Source of the DNA: Azospirillum sp. SYSU D00513
GTDB taxonomy: Bacteria; Pseudomonadota; Alphaproteobacteria; Azospirillales; Azospirillaceae
Reading direction: 5' to 3'
DNA: 64,000 nucleotides
NCBI RefSeq assembly: GCF_017356015.1
Contig: NZ_JAFIQV010000036.1
Coordinates: 1-64,000, forward strand
Of this stretch, positions 25,874 to 34,327 are shown in pieces (within the stretch, counting starts at the first letter, position 1; each line of letters begins with the position of its first letter). The notes under the pieces were generated by a model, which did no database searches, was not told the DNA's origin, and saw only the letters and a list, made by a program, of their open reading frames with translations. Both the position numbers and the translations under genes were made by a program.

Positions 25874-26896
25874 TCAGGCCTCCATCCGCTTGGCGTCGAG
25901 CAGGGCGCGCACGATCGTCTGCTTGGCGAGCGGCACCTTGAAGGCGTTGTGTTCCCTGGGTGCGGCTTGGGCGAGAGCAACCTCGGCCGCGGCCATGGCC
26001 GTCTTCTCATCCAGCGGCTTGCCCCGCAACGCCTCCTCGGCCTCCCGCGCGCGCCAGGGCACGGTTGCGACGCCGCCCAGCGCGATGCGCGCCTCGCGCA
26101 CCCTGTCCCCCTCCATGTCAAGCGCCACGGCCGCCGAGGCAAGCGCGAAGGCGTAGGACTCGCGGTCGCGGATCTTCAGATACAGCGAACGCCGGGTCCA
26201 GGGACCGGCCGGCACGGTGATGGCGGTGATGAGTTCCGCCGCTTCCAGAGCCGTCTCCACATGCGGCGTGTCCCCCGGCGGGCGATGCAGGTCGGCGAAG
26301 CGGAGCCGCCGGACGCCGCCGGGGCCCATCGTCTCGACCATGGCGTCCAGCGCGATCAGCGCCTGGGCGAAATCTCCGGGGTAGGTCGCGATGCAGTTCC
26401 GGCTGGAACCCAACACGGCATGCTGCCGGTTGATGCCCTCGAGCGCCGAGCAGCCGCTGCCGGGAACACGCTTGTTGCAAGGCCAGGAGACCTCCCGGAA
26501 ATATTCGCAGCGCGTCCGCTGCAAAAGGTTTCCGCCAAGGCTCGCCATGTTCCGAAGCTGTTGAGTGGCGGCGAGCTTCAATGTCTGCGCGATGACCGGA
26601 TAGCGCTCCTTCACCGCCGGATGCTCCTCCGCCTGCGCCATGCGCACCAGGGCGCCGAAGCGGATGCCGGTGTCGCTCACCTCAATCCGGCCAGCCGGCG
26701 TACCGCCGACAGGGTTGATGTCGACCAGCTTTTCGGGCCGCATCACGTCGATTTTCATGAGGTCGCTGAGGTTGGTTCCGCCGGCGATGAACTGGCTGGC
26801 CGCCTGGACATGCGCCGGATTGCCGGACAGGCCCGAGGCCGCCGCCTGAACCGCGCGTTCAGGACTGTCGGCGCGCTCGTAGAGGAAGGGTCGCAT
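25874..26896 (-). CDS. paoB: Aldehyde oxidoreductase FAD subunit with [4Fe-4S] insertion (PaoB-like, second copy)
   Basis: A 340-residue FAD subunit. FAD-binding segments are SQFIAGGTNLSDLMKIDVMR and ATQQLRNMASLGGNLLQRTR. The cluster-binding insertion CEYFREVSWPCNKRVPGSGC follows directly, with a further Cys in SRNCIATYPGDF, as in E. coli PaoB. Identity with the first-operon subunit is visible along the whole length (for example PGDTPHVET, AGPWTRRSLYLKIRDRES). It is packed between the other two subunits with one-base spacers, so stoichiometric expression is likely. Confidence 0.92.
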   Translation of the reverse strand: MRPFLYERADSPERAVQAAASGLSGNPAHVQAASQFIAGGTNLSDLMKIDVMRPEKLVDINPVGGTPAGRIEVSDTGIRFGALVRMAQAEEHPAVKERYPVIAQTLKLAATQQLRNMASLGGNLLQRTRCEYFREVSWPCNKRVPGSGCSALEGINRQHAVLGSSRNCIATYPGDFAQALIALDAMVETMGPGGVRRLRFADLHRPPGDTPHVETALEAAELITAITVPAGPWTRRSLYLKIRDRESYAFALASAAVALDMEGDRVREARIALGGVATVPWRAREAEEALRGKPLDEKTAMAAAEVALAQAAPREHNAFKVPLAKQTIVRALLDAKRMEA

Positions 26897-26897
26897 C

Positions 26898-27530
26898 TCA
26901 GGCTCCCTGCATCTTGGACTTGGCCTGGTTCACGGCGGCCACGATGTTCGGGTAGGCGGCGCAGCGGCAGAGATTGCCGCTCATGTACTCGCGAATGTCA
27001 GCATCGCTTCCGGCATGACCTTCGTGGACGCAGCCGATGGCCGACATGATCTGGCCCGGCGTGCAGTAGCCGCATTGGAAGGCGTCCTGATCGATGAAAG
27101 CCTGCTGCATCGGGTGCAGTTCGCCGCCCGGCCTCGCCAGCCCTTCTATGGTCGTGACCTCGTGGCCTTCCGCCATGACGGCGAAGGTCATGCAGGACAG
27201 GATGCGGCTGCCGTCCATCAGCACGGTGCAGGCGCCGCACTGGCCCTGATCGCATCCCTTCTTGGTCCCAGTCAGCCCGGCATGGTCGCGCAGGGCGTCC
27301 AGGAGAGACGTGCGTGGATCGAGCGCCAGCCGGTGGTCCTGGCCGTTGATGCGCAAGGTGACGTTCGCCGCCTCGCGCGGGTCCGAAGCCGGCGCCGGCG
27401 CCGCTTCGGCGGAACCCGCGCCGCCAAGGAGCGGCAGCGCCGCGGCTCCGGAGGCGGTGGCGCCGAGAAAGCCACGGCGGTTGATGCCGGCGCGTGCCTT
27501 CCGGCCGCTCGGTTCCTGCTCGGATGTCAT
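26898..27530 (-). CDS. paoA: Aldehyde oxidoreductase [2Fe-2S] subunit with Tat signal (PaoA)
   Basis: A 210-residue small subunit. Residues 1-45 are a twin-arginine signal with [20 protein letters not shown] and cleavage after AEA, which exports the assembled complex to the periplasm. The ferredoxin domain has [20 protein letters not shown] with the following Cys, and the helical domain [17 protein letters not shown] and [14 protein letters not shown]. The family chemistry is aldehyde oxidation to acid in the periplasm, protecting against aromatic aldehydes. The ATG at 27530 follows GGGGAG. No promoter motif was recognised in the 250-base spacer upstream. Confidence 0.92.
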   Translation of the reverse strand: MTSEQEPSGRKARAGINRRGFLGATASGAAALPLLGGAGSAEAAPAPASDPREAANVTLRINGQDHRLALDPRTSLLDALRDHAGLTGTKKGCDQGQCGACTVLMDGSRILSCMTFAVMAEGHEVTTIEGLARPGGELHPMQQAFIDQDAFQCGYCTPGQIMSAIGCVHEGHAGSDADIREYMSGNLCRCAAYPNIVAAVNQAKSKMQGA

Positions 27531-27783
27531 GATGCTCCCCTTGGCCTGGTCCAGACGCCGCATCGGGCACCGCCGCAACGGCTCACGATACGGGCAAACA
27601 GCAAAGCGTCCGCGCTTGTTACCTGCCCATCGGGTGTATGCCGCTGCGCTGCAACACGACCTTCGCGAACTTCGGCGAGAGACCGGGGCCGACCGGGCCG
27701 TCATTGCCGCGCCATGATAAGGATCTGTTTGACGACCGCCGCTCCCGGCCGCGCGTCCGGATGGAAGACGGCCCAGCCAACGG

Positions 27784-28395
27784 CTAGGCGCTTTCCGCAG
27801 GGAGGTCGGCGGGCACCAAGGCTCGCTGGCGGCTTGAGGGAAGCCGTCCGGATTCAGGCTCCTCGTCGGCGGGCCGGCGGTCTGACGCCATGGCACGCAC
27901 GGCCTCGGTCGCCTCCGGCAGCGCCAATACGGCCGTGGCCAGGGAGGCAACAGTGGCCGTCTGGCAATAGGCGCAGAGGGCCTTGTTGTCGTTCCACTCC
28001 TCCCGGCCGAGCTTGAGCGTCACGCCCGCATCGTAGAGCGCCTTCGCCGCCATGGCGATGGGAAGCCAGGGCATTTGTTGCGCCCGGTCACGGCCGCCGG
28101 CGCCGGCCAGCAGGGCGGTCGTGGCATAAGTCGCCACCATCATCAGGCCGTCCGGCGTCTGATGTCGCTTGTAGGCATAATCGGAGGCATCAACCCTGCT
28201 GGAGTCGAACAGGTCCAGCGGCGGGTCCGGAAGGCGGCGCAGCACACCGAGTTGGTAGAGCGCCACAATCTGCCCCATGGTCGCGCCCATGTAAGATAGC
28301 CCGACGATCCAGCGCCGCCGCCGCAGATGGGGACTGTTCGCCTTGCGAAGCTCGTGGCTGAGTTGGCTTGGGGTTGGTCTCCGTAACGGCATCAT
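27784..28395 (-). CDS. Vitamin K epoxide reductase (VKOR)-like membrane protein
   Basis: A 203-residue membrane protein. Hydrophobic segments are WIVGLSYMGATMGQIVALYQ, LMMVATYATTALLAGAG, WLPIAMAAKALYDAGVTLKL and TVASLATAVLALPEAT. The pair CAYCQT at the start of the last segment is the Cys-X2-Cys redox centre of VKOR-like proteins, which pass electrons between quinone and disulfide-forming partners. The loop cysteine pair present in full VKORs is not seen, so it may be a degenerate or specialised member. AGGAGG lies upstream of the paired ATGs at 28395. The polar 35-residue tail is probably disordered. Confidence 0.65.
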   Translation of the reverse strand: MMPLRRPTPSQLSHELRKANSPHLRRRRWIVGLSYMGATMGQIVALYQLGVLRRLPDPPLDLFDSSRVDASDYAYKRHQTPDGLMMVATYATTALLAGAGGRDRAQQMPWLPIAMAAKALYDAGVTLKLGREEWNDNKALCAYCQTATVASLATAVLALPEATEAVRAMASDRRPADEEPESGRLPSSRQRALVPADLPAESA

Positions 28396-28461
28396 CGCAC
28401 ACTCCTCCTGAAGCCTCATGGAGCCGGTACCGTCGGCTGTCCAGTCGCAAAGCCGCGGCGC

Positions 28462-28803
28462 TCAGGCCTTCTCGCGGCCGTGGAACTCGGCCGGCGGGGA
28501 GGTGGCCTCGACGGCGGTGAAGGGCTCCAGGATGCGATATGTGTGCTCGGCCCCGGCCGGCACGGTCCAGGAGTCGCCGGGCTCAAGCGTCACCATCTGA
28601 CCTTCCAGGTGCAGTTCGGCCCGGCCGGAGATGACGTAACCGACCACCTCGTAGTCATGCTTGTGGGGCGGCTTGTTGTCGGTCGGCGCTTCCTTGTCCC
28701 ACAGCCGCATCGACAGGCTCTTGCCGACGGCCAGGTATTTTTGTCCTTGCGGTCCCTGGGGTGAGGTCGCGGATTGGATCTTGGTCACGGTGGTGTCGCC
28801 CAT
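28462..28803 (-). CDS. Cupin-domain protein
   Basis: A 113-residue single-domain cupin. The two cupin motifs are recognisable: APTDNKPPHKHDYEVVGYVI with a metal-type His-X-His-X4-Glu-X6-Gly pattern (PPHKHDYEVVGYVISGRAEL) and EPGDSWTVPAGAEHTYRIL with the final His. It probably binds a metal ion and a small ligand; no substrate is known. The start at 28803 follows GAGG. It precedes VKOR on the same strand by 66 bases, and may be in one unit with it. Confidence 0.82.
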   Translation of the reverse strand: MGDTTVTKIQSATSPQGPQGQKYLAVGKSLSMRLWDKEAPTDNKPPHKHDYEVVGYVISGRAELHLEGQMVTLEPGDSWTVPAGAEHTYRILEPFTAVEATSPPAEFHGREKA

Positions 28804-28899
28804 GATGTCCTCGAAATGGATAGGATGGTTGTTTCCGCCACCAACAGGCTCCGCACGGGATCGGCACGAAAACACGACAGCCCCGGCGATCCTGTATTC

Positions 28900-29392
28900 C
28901 TATCCGCGGAATCGTGCGAAGGAATCCGCCCCAATGGAGGCCAGAGGACCGACCCGCAAATTGCTCTGGACATGCTGGACACGGAAGCCCTCCGCGATGT
29001 CCTCGGCTCCGCGCTTGGCCCTGCGGCTGTCCACCATGCCCTCAAGCGAGACTTCGCCTCTGTTTACGCCGACTTCGATCTCAGGGGCACCGTTGTAGGC
29101 GTTCCTCGGTCAGGCGGTCACCAGTATCCTCAAGAATGCGGCTGTCGGAGCGCGTGTACGAACGCGGCCCAAGACCACAATACGGACCGGAGCGCAGTCC
29201 ACTGTCCCGAGGGCACTGCCGCGCCTTGTCGTGCTCATCATCGTGCCATTCAAAGCTGCCATATCCCTCAATCCCGAAGTCCGACGTCGCGCGGCCGAGT
29301 TGCCGTTCATGGTGCCGGCCAGCACCAATAGTCGCGCCCGTAATCATAGCCTTCTCTCCCAAAATCCTCGCGCCCGTAGTTAGGCAACCGCT
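28900..29392 (-). pseudogene. Degenerate BON-domain protein gene
   Basis: Minus-strand reading recovers pieces of a paralogue of the BON protein at 5786: NYGREDFGREGYDYGRDYW near 29390-29340, GPRSYTRSDSRILEDTGDRL near 29170-29110, then in another frame PEIEVGVNRGEVSLEG, VDSRRAKRGAEDIAEG and VQHVQSNLRV, ending at a stop at 28900. At least two frameshifts are needed (near 29335-29180 and one base extra near 29100). The intact copy lines up with each piece in order, which makes the assignment firm. No functional product is expected. Confidence 0.75.
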
Positions 29393-29660
29393 ACGCGGTT
29401 CGGCATCGTTGTCTTCGGCAACTGGGCTACGTTCCGCGTCGGGATGATGGGCTGGATTGGTTCTCCTCCGGTTCAGGCGTGTTCAGCGCCTTGGCCTGCG
29501 GTCGACGCCGCCAACATACGGCGGCGGGAACGGTTCCTGGCGGCGGCGCCGAAGCTCCTGTGCGGCCCAGCCACGGACCTGACCTGCCGGCGTGAGATGC
29601 ACTGTGGAACCGCCGCTTCCGGCCTCCGGTTTGATGAAGCGTTGGTCCCTTACGACGCGC
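29393..29660. other. Spacer upstream of the phosphoribosyltransferase
   Basis: No gene recognised. It contains the short palindrome GGAACGGTTCC at about 29527-29537 and presumably the promoter of the next gene. Confidence 0.3.
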
Positions 29661-29675
29661 ATGAGAAAACGGGCC

Positions 29676-30365
29676 ATGTTCCATCATTCGAGTCAGTTCA
29701 AAACCTTCCACGACCGACGCGAGGCCGGCCGCCTGCTGGCACGGAGGCTGCTCTCCTATCGGGATGCCTCGCCGGTCGTGCTGGCGTTGCCGCGTGGCGG
29801 GGTACCGGTCGCCTATGAGATCGCGCTGGCGCTTAGCGCATCGCTCGACCTCGTGATGGTCCGCAAGATCGGCGCTCCGGGCAATCCGGAGTTCGGCATC
29901 GGAGCGGTGGTGGACGGGCACGCGCCGATAACGGTTATGGACGAGGAGCTGGTTCGCCATACCGGTGCAAGCGACGACTACATCACCCAGACAACGCAGC
30001 TCGAGCTGGCAGAGATCGAGCGTCGCCGGACCCTGTATCTGAAGGGCCGTTCGCCGGTTGACGTTAAGGGACGCACACTGATTGTCGTCGACGACGGGGT
30101 CGCCACCGGCTCGACGATGCGCGTGGCCTTGCATGCCTTGCGCCGGGCAGGGCCGGAGCGGCTGGTGATGGCTGTCCCGGTGGTGCCGGCGGACACGTTG
30201 GAAGCGATAAAAGTCGATTGTGATGCGGCCGTTTGCGTGCTGGTGGCCGAGAACTTTCCGGCGGTCGGCTTCTTCTACCGCAATTTCGCCCAACTGGAGG
30301 ACCGGGAGGTGATCGATCTGCTGAGCCGCGTTCCGGACCGGAACGCGCGAGGTCCTAAGGCATGA
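29676..30365 (+). CDS. Phosphoribosyltransferase family protein
   Basis: A 229-residue type I phosphoribosyltransferase-fold protein. The PRPP-binding signature is GRTLIVVDDGVATGSTMRVA at about residues 135-155, and the N-terminal block SPVVLALPRGGVPVAYEIAL with RKIGAPGNPEFGIGAVVDGH is that of the erythromycin-esterase-linked/predicted PRTases often found near stress genes. Function is unknown; many members lack proven transferase activity. Start is uncertain between ATG at 29676 and 29661; the former keeps the usual N-terminus. The stop overlaps the start of the CDF remnant by four bases (ATGA), so the two were an operon. Confidence 0.82.
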   Translation: MFHHSSQFKTFHDRREAGRLLARRLLSYRDASPVVLALPRGGVPVAYEIALALSASLDLVMVRKIGAPGNPEFGIGAVVDGHAPITVMDEELVRHTGASDDYITQTTQLELAEIERRRTLYLKGRSPVDVKGRTLIVVDDGVATGSTMRVALHALRRAGPERLVMAVPVVPADTLEAIKVDCDAAVCVLVAENFPAVGFFYRNFAQLEDREVIDLLSRVPDRNARGPKA

Positions 30366-30547
30366 GCAGGCTGGGTGCAGCCATGGATCAAGATCAGGAT
30401 GAACAGGGTAGCGACAGTGGAAAAGGCAAACGCCTTCTCATCGCGCTTGCGCTCAACGTCGGCATCACGGTCGCGCAGATCGTCGGGGGTCTGCTCTCCG
30501 GCAGCCTCTCCGTGCTGGCGGACGCGGCACACAATGCCAGCGACGCC
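30362..30547 (+). pseudogene. CDF cation-efflux transporter, N-terminal fragment
   Basis: The frame MSRLGAAMDQDQDEQGSDSG continues KGKRLLIALALNVGITVAQI and VGGLLSGSLSVLADAAHNAS followed by DA. This is the start of a cation diffusion facilitator (CzcD/ZitB type), including transmembrane segment 1 and the first metal-site motif His-X3-Asp. Homology stops abruptly at about 30547, after some 62 of about 300 residues. The rest of the gene is not found in the window. The following bases are unrelated, so a deletion or insertion junction lies here. Confidence 0.8.
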
Positions 30548-30840
30548 ACGTCCTGTAACCGCTCGGGAAGCCACGCAGCATGGAGCGAGGGGATGGGCGG
30601 GTACCAAGCGACGCAGAGGTTCGGGGTGCCCGGCACGTTCGCCTCCATGTCGCCGGCGTGCCCTGCGCCATCGCAACGGCGCTGGCCGTCCTAGTTGTTT
30701 GCTGGCGTCGATACGTCGCCATGTCGTTAGCCGAACTGGTTTGCAGAAAACGCAAGCATGAAACGTCGTGGCGGCGGCACTGCAGCCGCACCGCGTCAGC
30801 GGCCTATAATCGTTGGACTCGAGTGCTTACAGCCCTTGCG
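30548..30840. other. Unidentified DNA after the CDF break
   Basis: Starts at the truncation point of the CDF gene. Frames such as HVAGVPCAIATALAVLVVCW look hydrophobic, but no start signal or family can be defended. It may be foreign DNA brought in by the event that removed the transporter. Confidence 0.3.
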
Positions 30841-30972
30841 TCAGACCGGGTGTCCAGCATTGGGCTCTCTCTCCTGTTTTCCGCCCTGCGCTGCGCGATT
30901 ATTCTCTTCCTTGGCACGCTCCGCACTTTCCTGCCGCGTGGCGTCGGCATCTTCTTTCCGTTCTTCGGCCAT
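30841..30972 (-). CDS. Small highly charged protein (43 residues)
   Basis: An ATG behind AAGGAGAGGCACCC opens a 43-codon frame: MAEERKEDADATRQESAERA, then KEENNRAAQGGKQEREPNAG and HPV. The composition (about half charged, mostly Glu, Lys, Arg, Asp) suggests a disordered or helical stress-type peptide. No family recognised. The strong ribosome binding site and the clean amphipathic composition are the evidence. Confidence 0.45.
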   Translation of the reverse strand: MAEERKEDADATRQESAERAKEENNRAAQGGKQEREPNAGHPV

Positions 30973-31251
30973 GGGTGCCTCTCCTTGTTATCCTCGCTGT
31001 AGGCTCTAACTGCGCTTCTGTGCCGAGGTTCCCCCCTCATATCCCCGCGCAGTACGGATCACCCTGCTTGAATGCAGGCCGTTTCGGCCTTTACGGGATA
31101 AGATGGTGCTGATCCTTCGGTCGAGCGGATGAAGCCGCGTGTGCCATTTCGGCGGAGCAAGGGAAAGAGTCCGCCAGGAACCCGCACCCAGCTTCCCTGT
31201 TCCTTCTGACCAGCGAGGGCGGCGAGAGGTGATCCGGTTCGTGGGACGGCA
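30973..31251. other. Spacer without recognised gene
   Basis: Between the small charged protein and the PhoD-like pseudogene. No coding frame or clear signal seen. Confidence 0.3.
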
Positions 31252-32741
31252 TTGATAATTCTCATGGGGCCAGTGCTCCATTTTCGCGGCGCGGAGACCG
31301 GAGCTTGGCGGCTATCGGCCTTGCTGGTCGCCAAAGGCGAGCCCCCGCCATTGCTGGCCGGCACGTGTCGCACAACGCCACGGCGCCTCGCCCAATGGCA
31401 CGGCTGGAGCGTCTGGCGCTACGACTTCGCATTTCCGCTGGGCGAGCCACCGAACTTCCGAAAGTATCAAATCGGAGATCGAAGCTGGCAGGTTCATCTG
31501 CCAGCCGACAGCTCCCTTCGCATGGCCTATACGGCCTGCAATGGGAACGAAGGGCCGCAGGCCTGGGCTTGCGGGCAGGAGCGCAATGAGCGCTGGCTGC
31601 ATTTGGCGGCGGAGCATGCCGCGCGTCCTTTCCACCTGCTGCTCCAAGGCGGCGACCAACCCTACGCCGACGCGCTCTGGCGAATTCCGATTTTCGCCGA
31701 GTGGCGGCACCAGCCCTGGCGTCAGCGCCGGAACGCGCCTTTCACGCCCGCGATGGCCGAGGCAGCGCGCGGCTTCTTCTTCGACAGCTATTGCCGCCTG
31801 TGAAGCCATCTGGAATTGGCGCCGGTCCTGGCGGCTGTTCTGTCATTGATGATGTGGGACGACCACGACATCATTGACGGCTGGGGCAGTTACGACCTGG
31901 AGTGGCAGGAAAGCCCGGTGTTCCAGGGGCTGTGGTCCGTGGCACGGGAGCATTTCGCCCTTTTCCAACTCGCCACCAGCGCTGGCGATCTGCCCGATGG
32001 CCTCTCCGATCGTTCGGGCCATCAGTTCGGCTGGGCTTACCGCCTGGGCCGCATCGGCATACTGGCTCCAGACCTGCGCTCCGAACGCAGCCGTGAACGG
32101 GTCATGGGCGAGGCAGGCTGGCGCGCCCTCGAAACCAGCCTCGAGCGCATGGCGGACTGCCGCCATATCCTGCTTCTTTCCAGCGTACCGCTGGTGAATG
32201 TGCAGCTTCACACGCTTGAGCGGCTGTTCAGCCTCATTCCCGGGCACGAGGAATGGCAAGACGACCTCATCGATCAATGGCCGAGCCTTGCGCACTGGGA
32301 CGAATGGACCCGTCTTCTGGGCAGGCTTGTCCGCTTTTCAGCCGAGCCCGACAGGTCCAGATCTCGTCTTTTTCGGGTGAAATCCACATGGGGTCATGGG
32401 GCCTGATCGAGAGCGGCTCGACTGTGATCCACCAGCTCACCGGCATCGTTCATCCGCCGCCACCAGCCTCCGTAGTCGCCCTGCTCGAGCTTATTGCCGC
32501 TAAGCCGATCCGTCCTGCACCCGGTCTCGTAGCAAAGCTTTTGTCCATGCCTGGGCTGGGCCGGCGCTTTCTGCGTGCCCGCAACTGGATGCAGATCGAC
32601 GACGCCAGTGGCGCGCTCGCCGCAACCTGGCACAGCGCGGAAGCGATGAGCCGCTTGACCATTCCCGGGCCGGCGGACGAGCCTTCCCCCCGATCTGCCA
32701 AGAAGCAGAGGCGACTGAGAAGACATTCCAGGATAGGCTGA
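31252..32741 (+). pseudogene. PhoD-like metallophosphatase (alkaline phosphatase D superfamily), nonsense and frameshift
   Basis: A roughly 495-codon gene of the uncharacterised PhoD-like phosphatase group. Metal-binding motifs survive: LLLQGGDQPYADALW, MMWDDHDIIDGWGSYDLEW and SGEIHMGSWGLIESG. Two lesions interrupt it. A TGA at 31801-31803 stands in frame between FFFDSYCRL and SHLELAPVLAAVLSL, where the same frame simply continues. Between about 32350 and 32375 the frame shifts so that SGEIHMGSW is read in another phase and ends at 32741. Readthrough of the first stop would not rescue the second. The active protein would have cleaved phosphodiesters or monoesters with two metal ions. Confidence 0.8.
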
Positions 32742-32841
32742 AAGCCTACTCTACTTTTGACACTGTCCCCAATCGTCAGGAACCAGGATCCGGCGGTGTG
32801 GATTGTTTAGGCACCTTCCATCGTGTGAAAAGGATGCCGCC

Positions 32842-33273
32842 ATGCGCACAATTCTTGCCGTATTCGCCGTTTTGTTCGCAACGTTCCAACCGAGCGTCGC
32901 ACAAGAAAGCCAAAGTGGAACCGTGCAGCAGCAGGGAGAAGCCTCCTACTTCCGAGGCGGCCAGGATGGTAACACCAAGACCGCCACCGGGGAAGGCGTT
33001 GACCCCAATGGCAATACCGCCGCGTCCCGGGACTTGCCCTTGGGCACCGAAGCCACCGTGACGAACAAAGAAACCGGGCAGTCCACCGATGTCCGGATCA
33101 ATGATCGTGGTCCGTCACGTGATGACCGAGTCATTGACCTTTCGAAAAAGGCCGCCGAGGATATCGGCATGGAGAAAACCGGCACTGCTCCAGTGACAGT
33201 CGAGGCAGACCCAGCCAAGCAGAAAGATCCGCGGACCCGTGAAGCCCTTGAGCAGCTTGGAGAAAAGCGATAG
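32842..33273 (+). CDS. RlpA-like double-psi beta-barrel protein
   Basis: A 143-residue exported protein with a signal peptide (MRTILAVFAVLFATFQPSVA) and an RlpA-type double-psi beta-barrel: QGEASYFRGGQDGNTKTATG, LPLGTEATVTNKETGQSTDV, RINDRGPSRDDRVIDLSKKA and AEDIGM. The Asp of INDRGP-type motif corresponds to the catalytic Asp of RlpA lytic transglycosylases, and the family His position is not obvious, so activity on peptidoglycan is only possible. No SPOR domain is present and the protein is much shorter than E. coli RlpA. The ATG at 32842 follows AAAAGGAT. Confidence 0.8.
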   Translation: MRTILAVFAVLFATFQPSVAQESQSGTVQQQGEASYFRGGQDGNTKTATGEGVDPNGNTAASRDLPLGTEATVTNKETGQSTDVRINDRGPSRDDRVIDLSKKAAEDIGMEKTGTAPVTVEADPAKQKDPRTREALEQLGEKR

Positions 33274-33358
33274 GCCAGAGCCAACACATTCGGAAGTCGA
33301 GGAACCGAGCGGCCAACCTTGATACCGGAGAAAATTGCGATAATCCCACCAACGTCCC

Positions 33359-34327
33359 TTAGCCCCGTTTCGTCCAGACCATCCAATGCAGGCTGAACAG
33401 CCGGTCGGGATCCGTCCAGCTTCGGTCGCAGCCCCATCCGGCGCGTGCGGCCAAGCGGCGGAATCCGGGAACGGAATATTTATAAGAGTTCTCGGTGTGG
33501 ATGCTCTCCCCCTCCTCAAAGAGGAACGCGCGTCCCGCGACCCGGACGGTCTGCCGCGCTAGACTGACCAGATGCATTTCGATCCGTCCTCGCGCCGCGT
33601 CATAGCGCGCGCGGTGGGCAAAGCCGTCGAGGTCGAAGTCGCCGTCCAGCTCCCGATTGATGCGGACGAGCAGATTGAGGTTGAAGGCGGCAGTCACGCC
33701 GCGTGCGTCGTCATAGGCCGCCTCCAGCACCTCTGGGTCCTTTCGGAGATCGACGCCGACCAGCAGCCGGCTGCCGGAACCAAGCCGGCGTCCAAGCTGA
33801 TTCAGAAAGCCTATCGCCTCCGCCGGGCGGAAATTGCCGATCGTCGAGCCCGGGAAGAAAGCCAAGACTCGCTCCGTCGGGATGCCTGGCGGCAGCGGGA
33901 ATTCCCGCACATAATCAGCTACCACCGGGGCCACGGCAAGCCCGGGATAGTCACTCGACAGGCGGGCCGCTGCCATTATCAGATGGTCCTGCGAGATATC
34001 GACTGGCACATACATCGCCGGCACTTCTAACGCGTCCAGCAGAATACGCACCTTCACGCTCGAACCGCTGCCGAGTTCAACAAGGCTAATTCCCGGACCG
34101 GCAAGCCCAGCAATCTCCCCAGCCGTATCGCGCAGCAGGGCAGTTTCGGTTCGCGTCGGGTAATATTCCTCAAGCGTGCAGATCTCGTCGAAGAGCTGTG
34201 ACCCGATCCGATCGTAGAAATACTTGCAAGGCAGGCTCTTGCGCGCAGCCGAGAGCCCCTCGGTCACATCCGATAGGAAATCCTCCGTCTCCGGCGCGAG
34301 CATGCGCGTGAGCATCGAACCGTCCAT
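33359..34327 (-). CDS. egtD: L-histidine N(alpha)-methyltransferase EgtD
   Basis: A 322-residue SAM-dependent methyltransferase that trimethylates histidine to hercynine, the first step of ergothioneine synthesis. Diagnostic blocks are KSLPCKYFYDRIGSQLFDEI, CTLEEYYPTRTETALL, ISLVELGSGSSVKVRILLDA (SAM site), RVLAFFPGSTIGNF, LLVGVDLRKDPEVLEAAYDD and the histidine-binding C-terminus FLFEEGESIHTENSYKYS. Length and motifs match the family throughout. Its start overlaps the stop of egtB by one base (TGATG), so the two are translationally coupled. Confidence 0.95.
   Translation of the reverse strand: MDGSMLTRMLAPETEDFLSDVTEGLSAARKSLPCKYFYDRIGSQLFDEICTLEEYYPTRTETALLRDTAGEIAGLAGPGISLVELGSGSSVKVRILLDALEVPAMYVPVDISQDHLIMAAARLSSDYPGLAVAPVVADYVREFPLPPGIPTERVLAFFPGSTIGNFRPAEAIGFLNQLGRRLGSGSRLLVGVDLRKDPEVLEAAYDDARGVTAAFNLNLLVRINRELDGDFDLDGFAHRARYDAARGRIEMHLVSLARQTVRVAGRAFLFEEGESIHTENSYKYSVPGFRRLAARAGWGCDRSWTDPDRLFSLHWMVWTKRG

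Noticed and set aside
23989-25941. A 650-codon open frame on the plus strand
   Set aside because: Antisense to the second molybdopterin subunit; composition is a shadow and no ribosome site.
30580-31009. Plus-strand frames with hydrophobic stretches
   Set aside because: No start signal, overlap the better supported small minus-strand gene, and no family resemblance.
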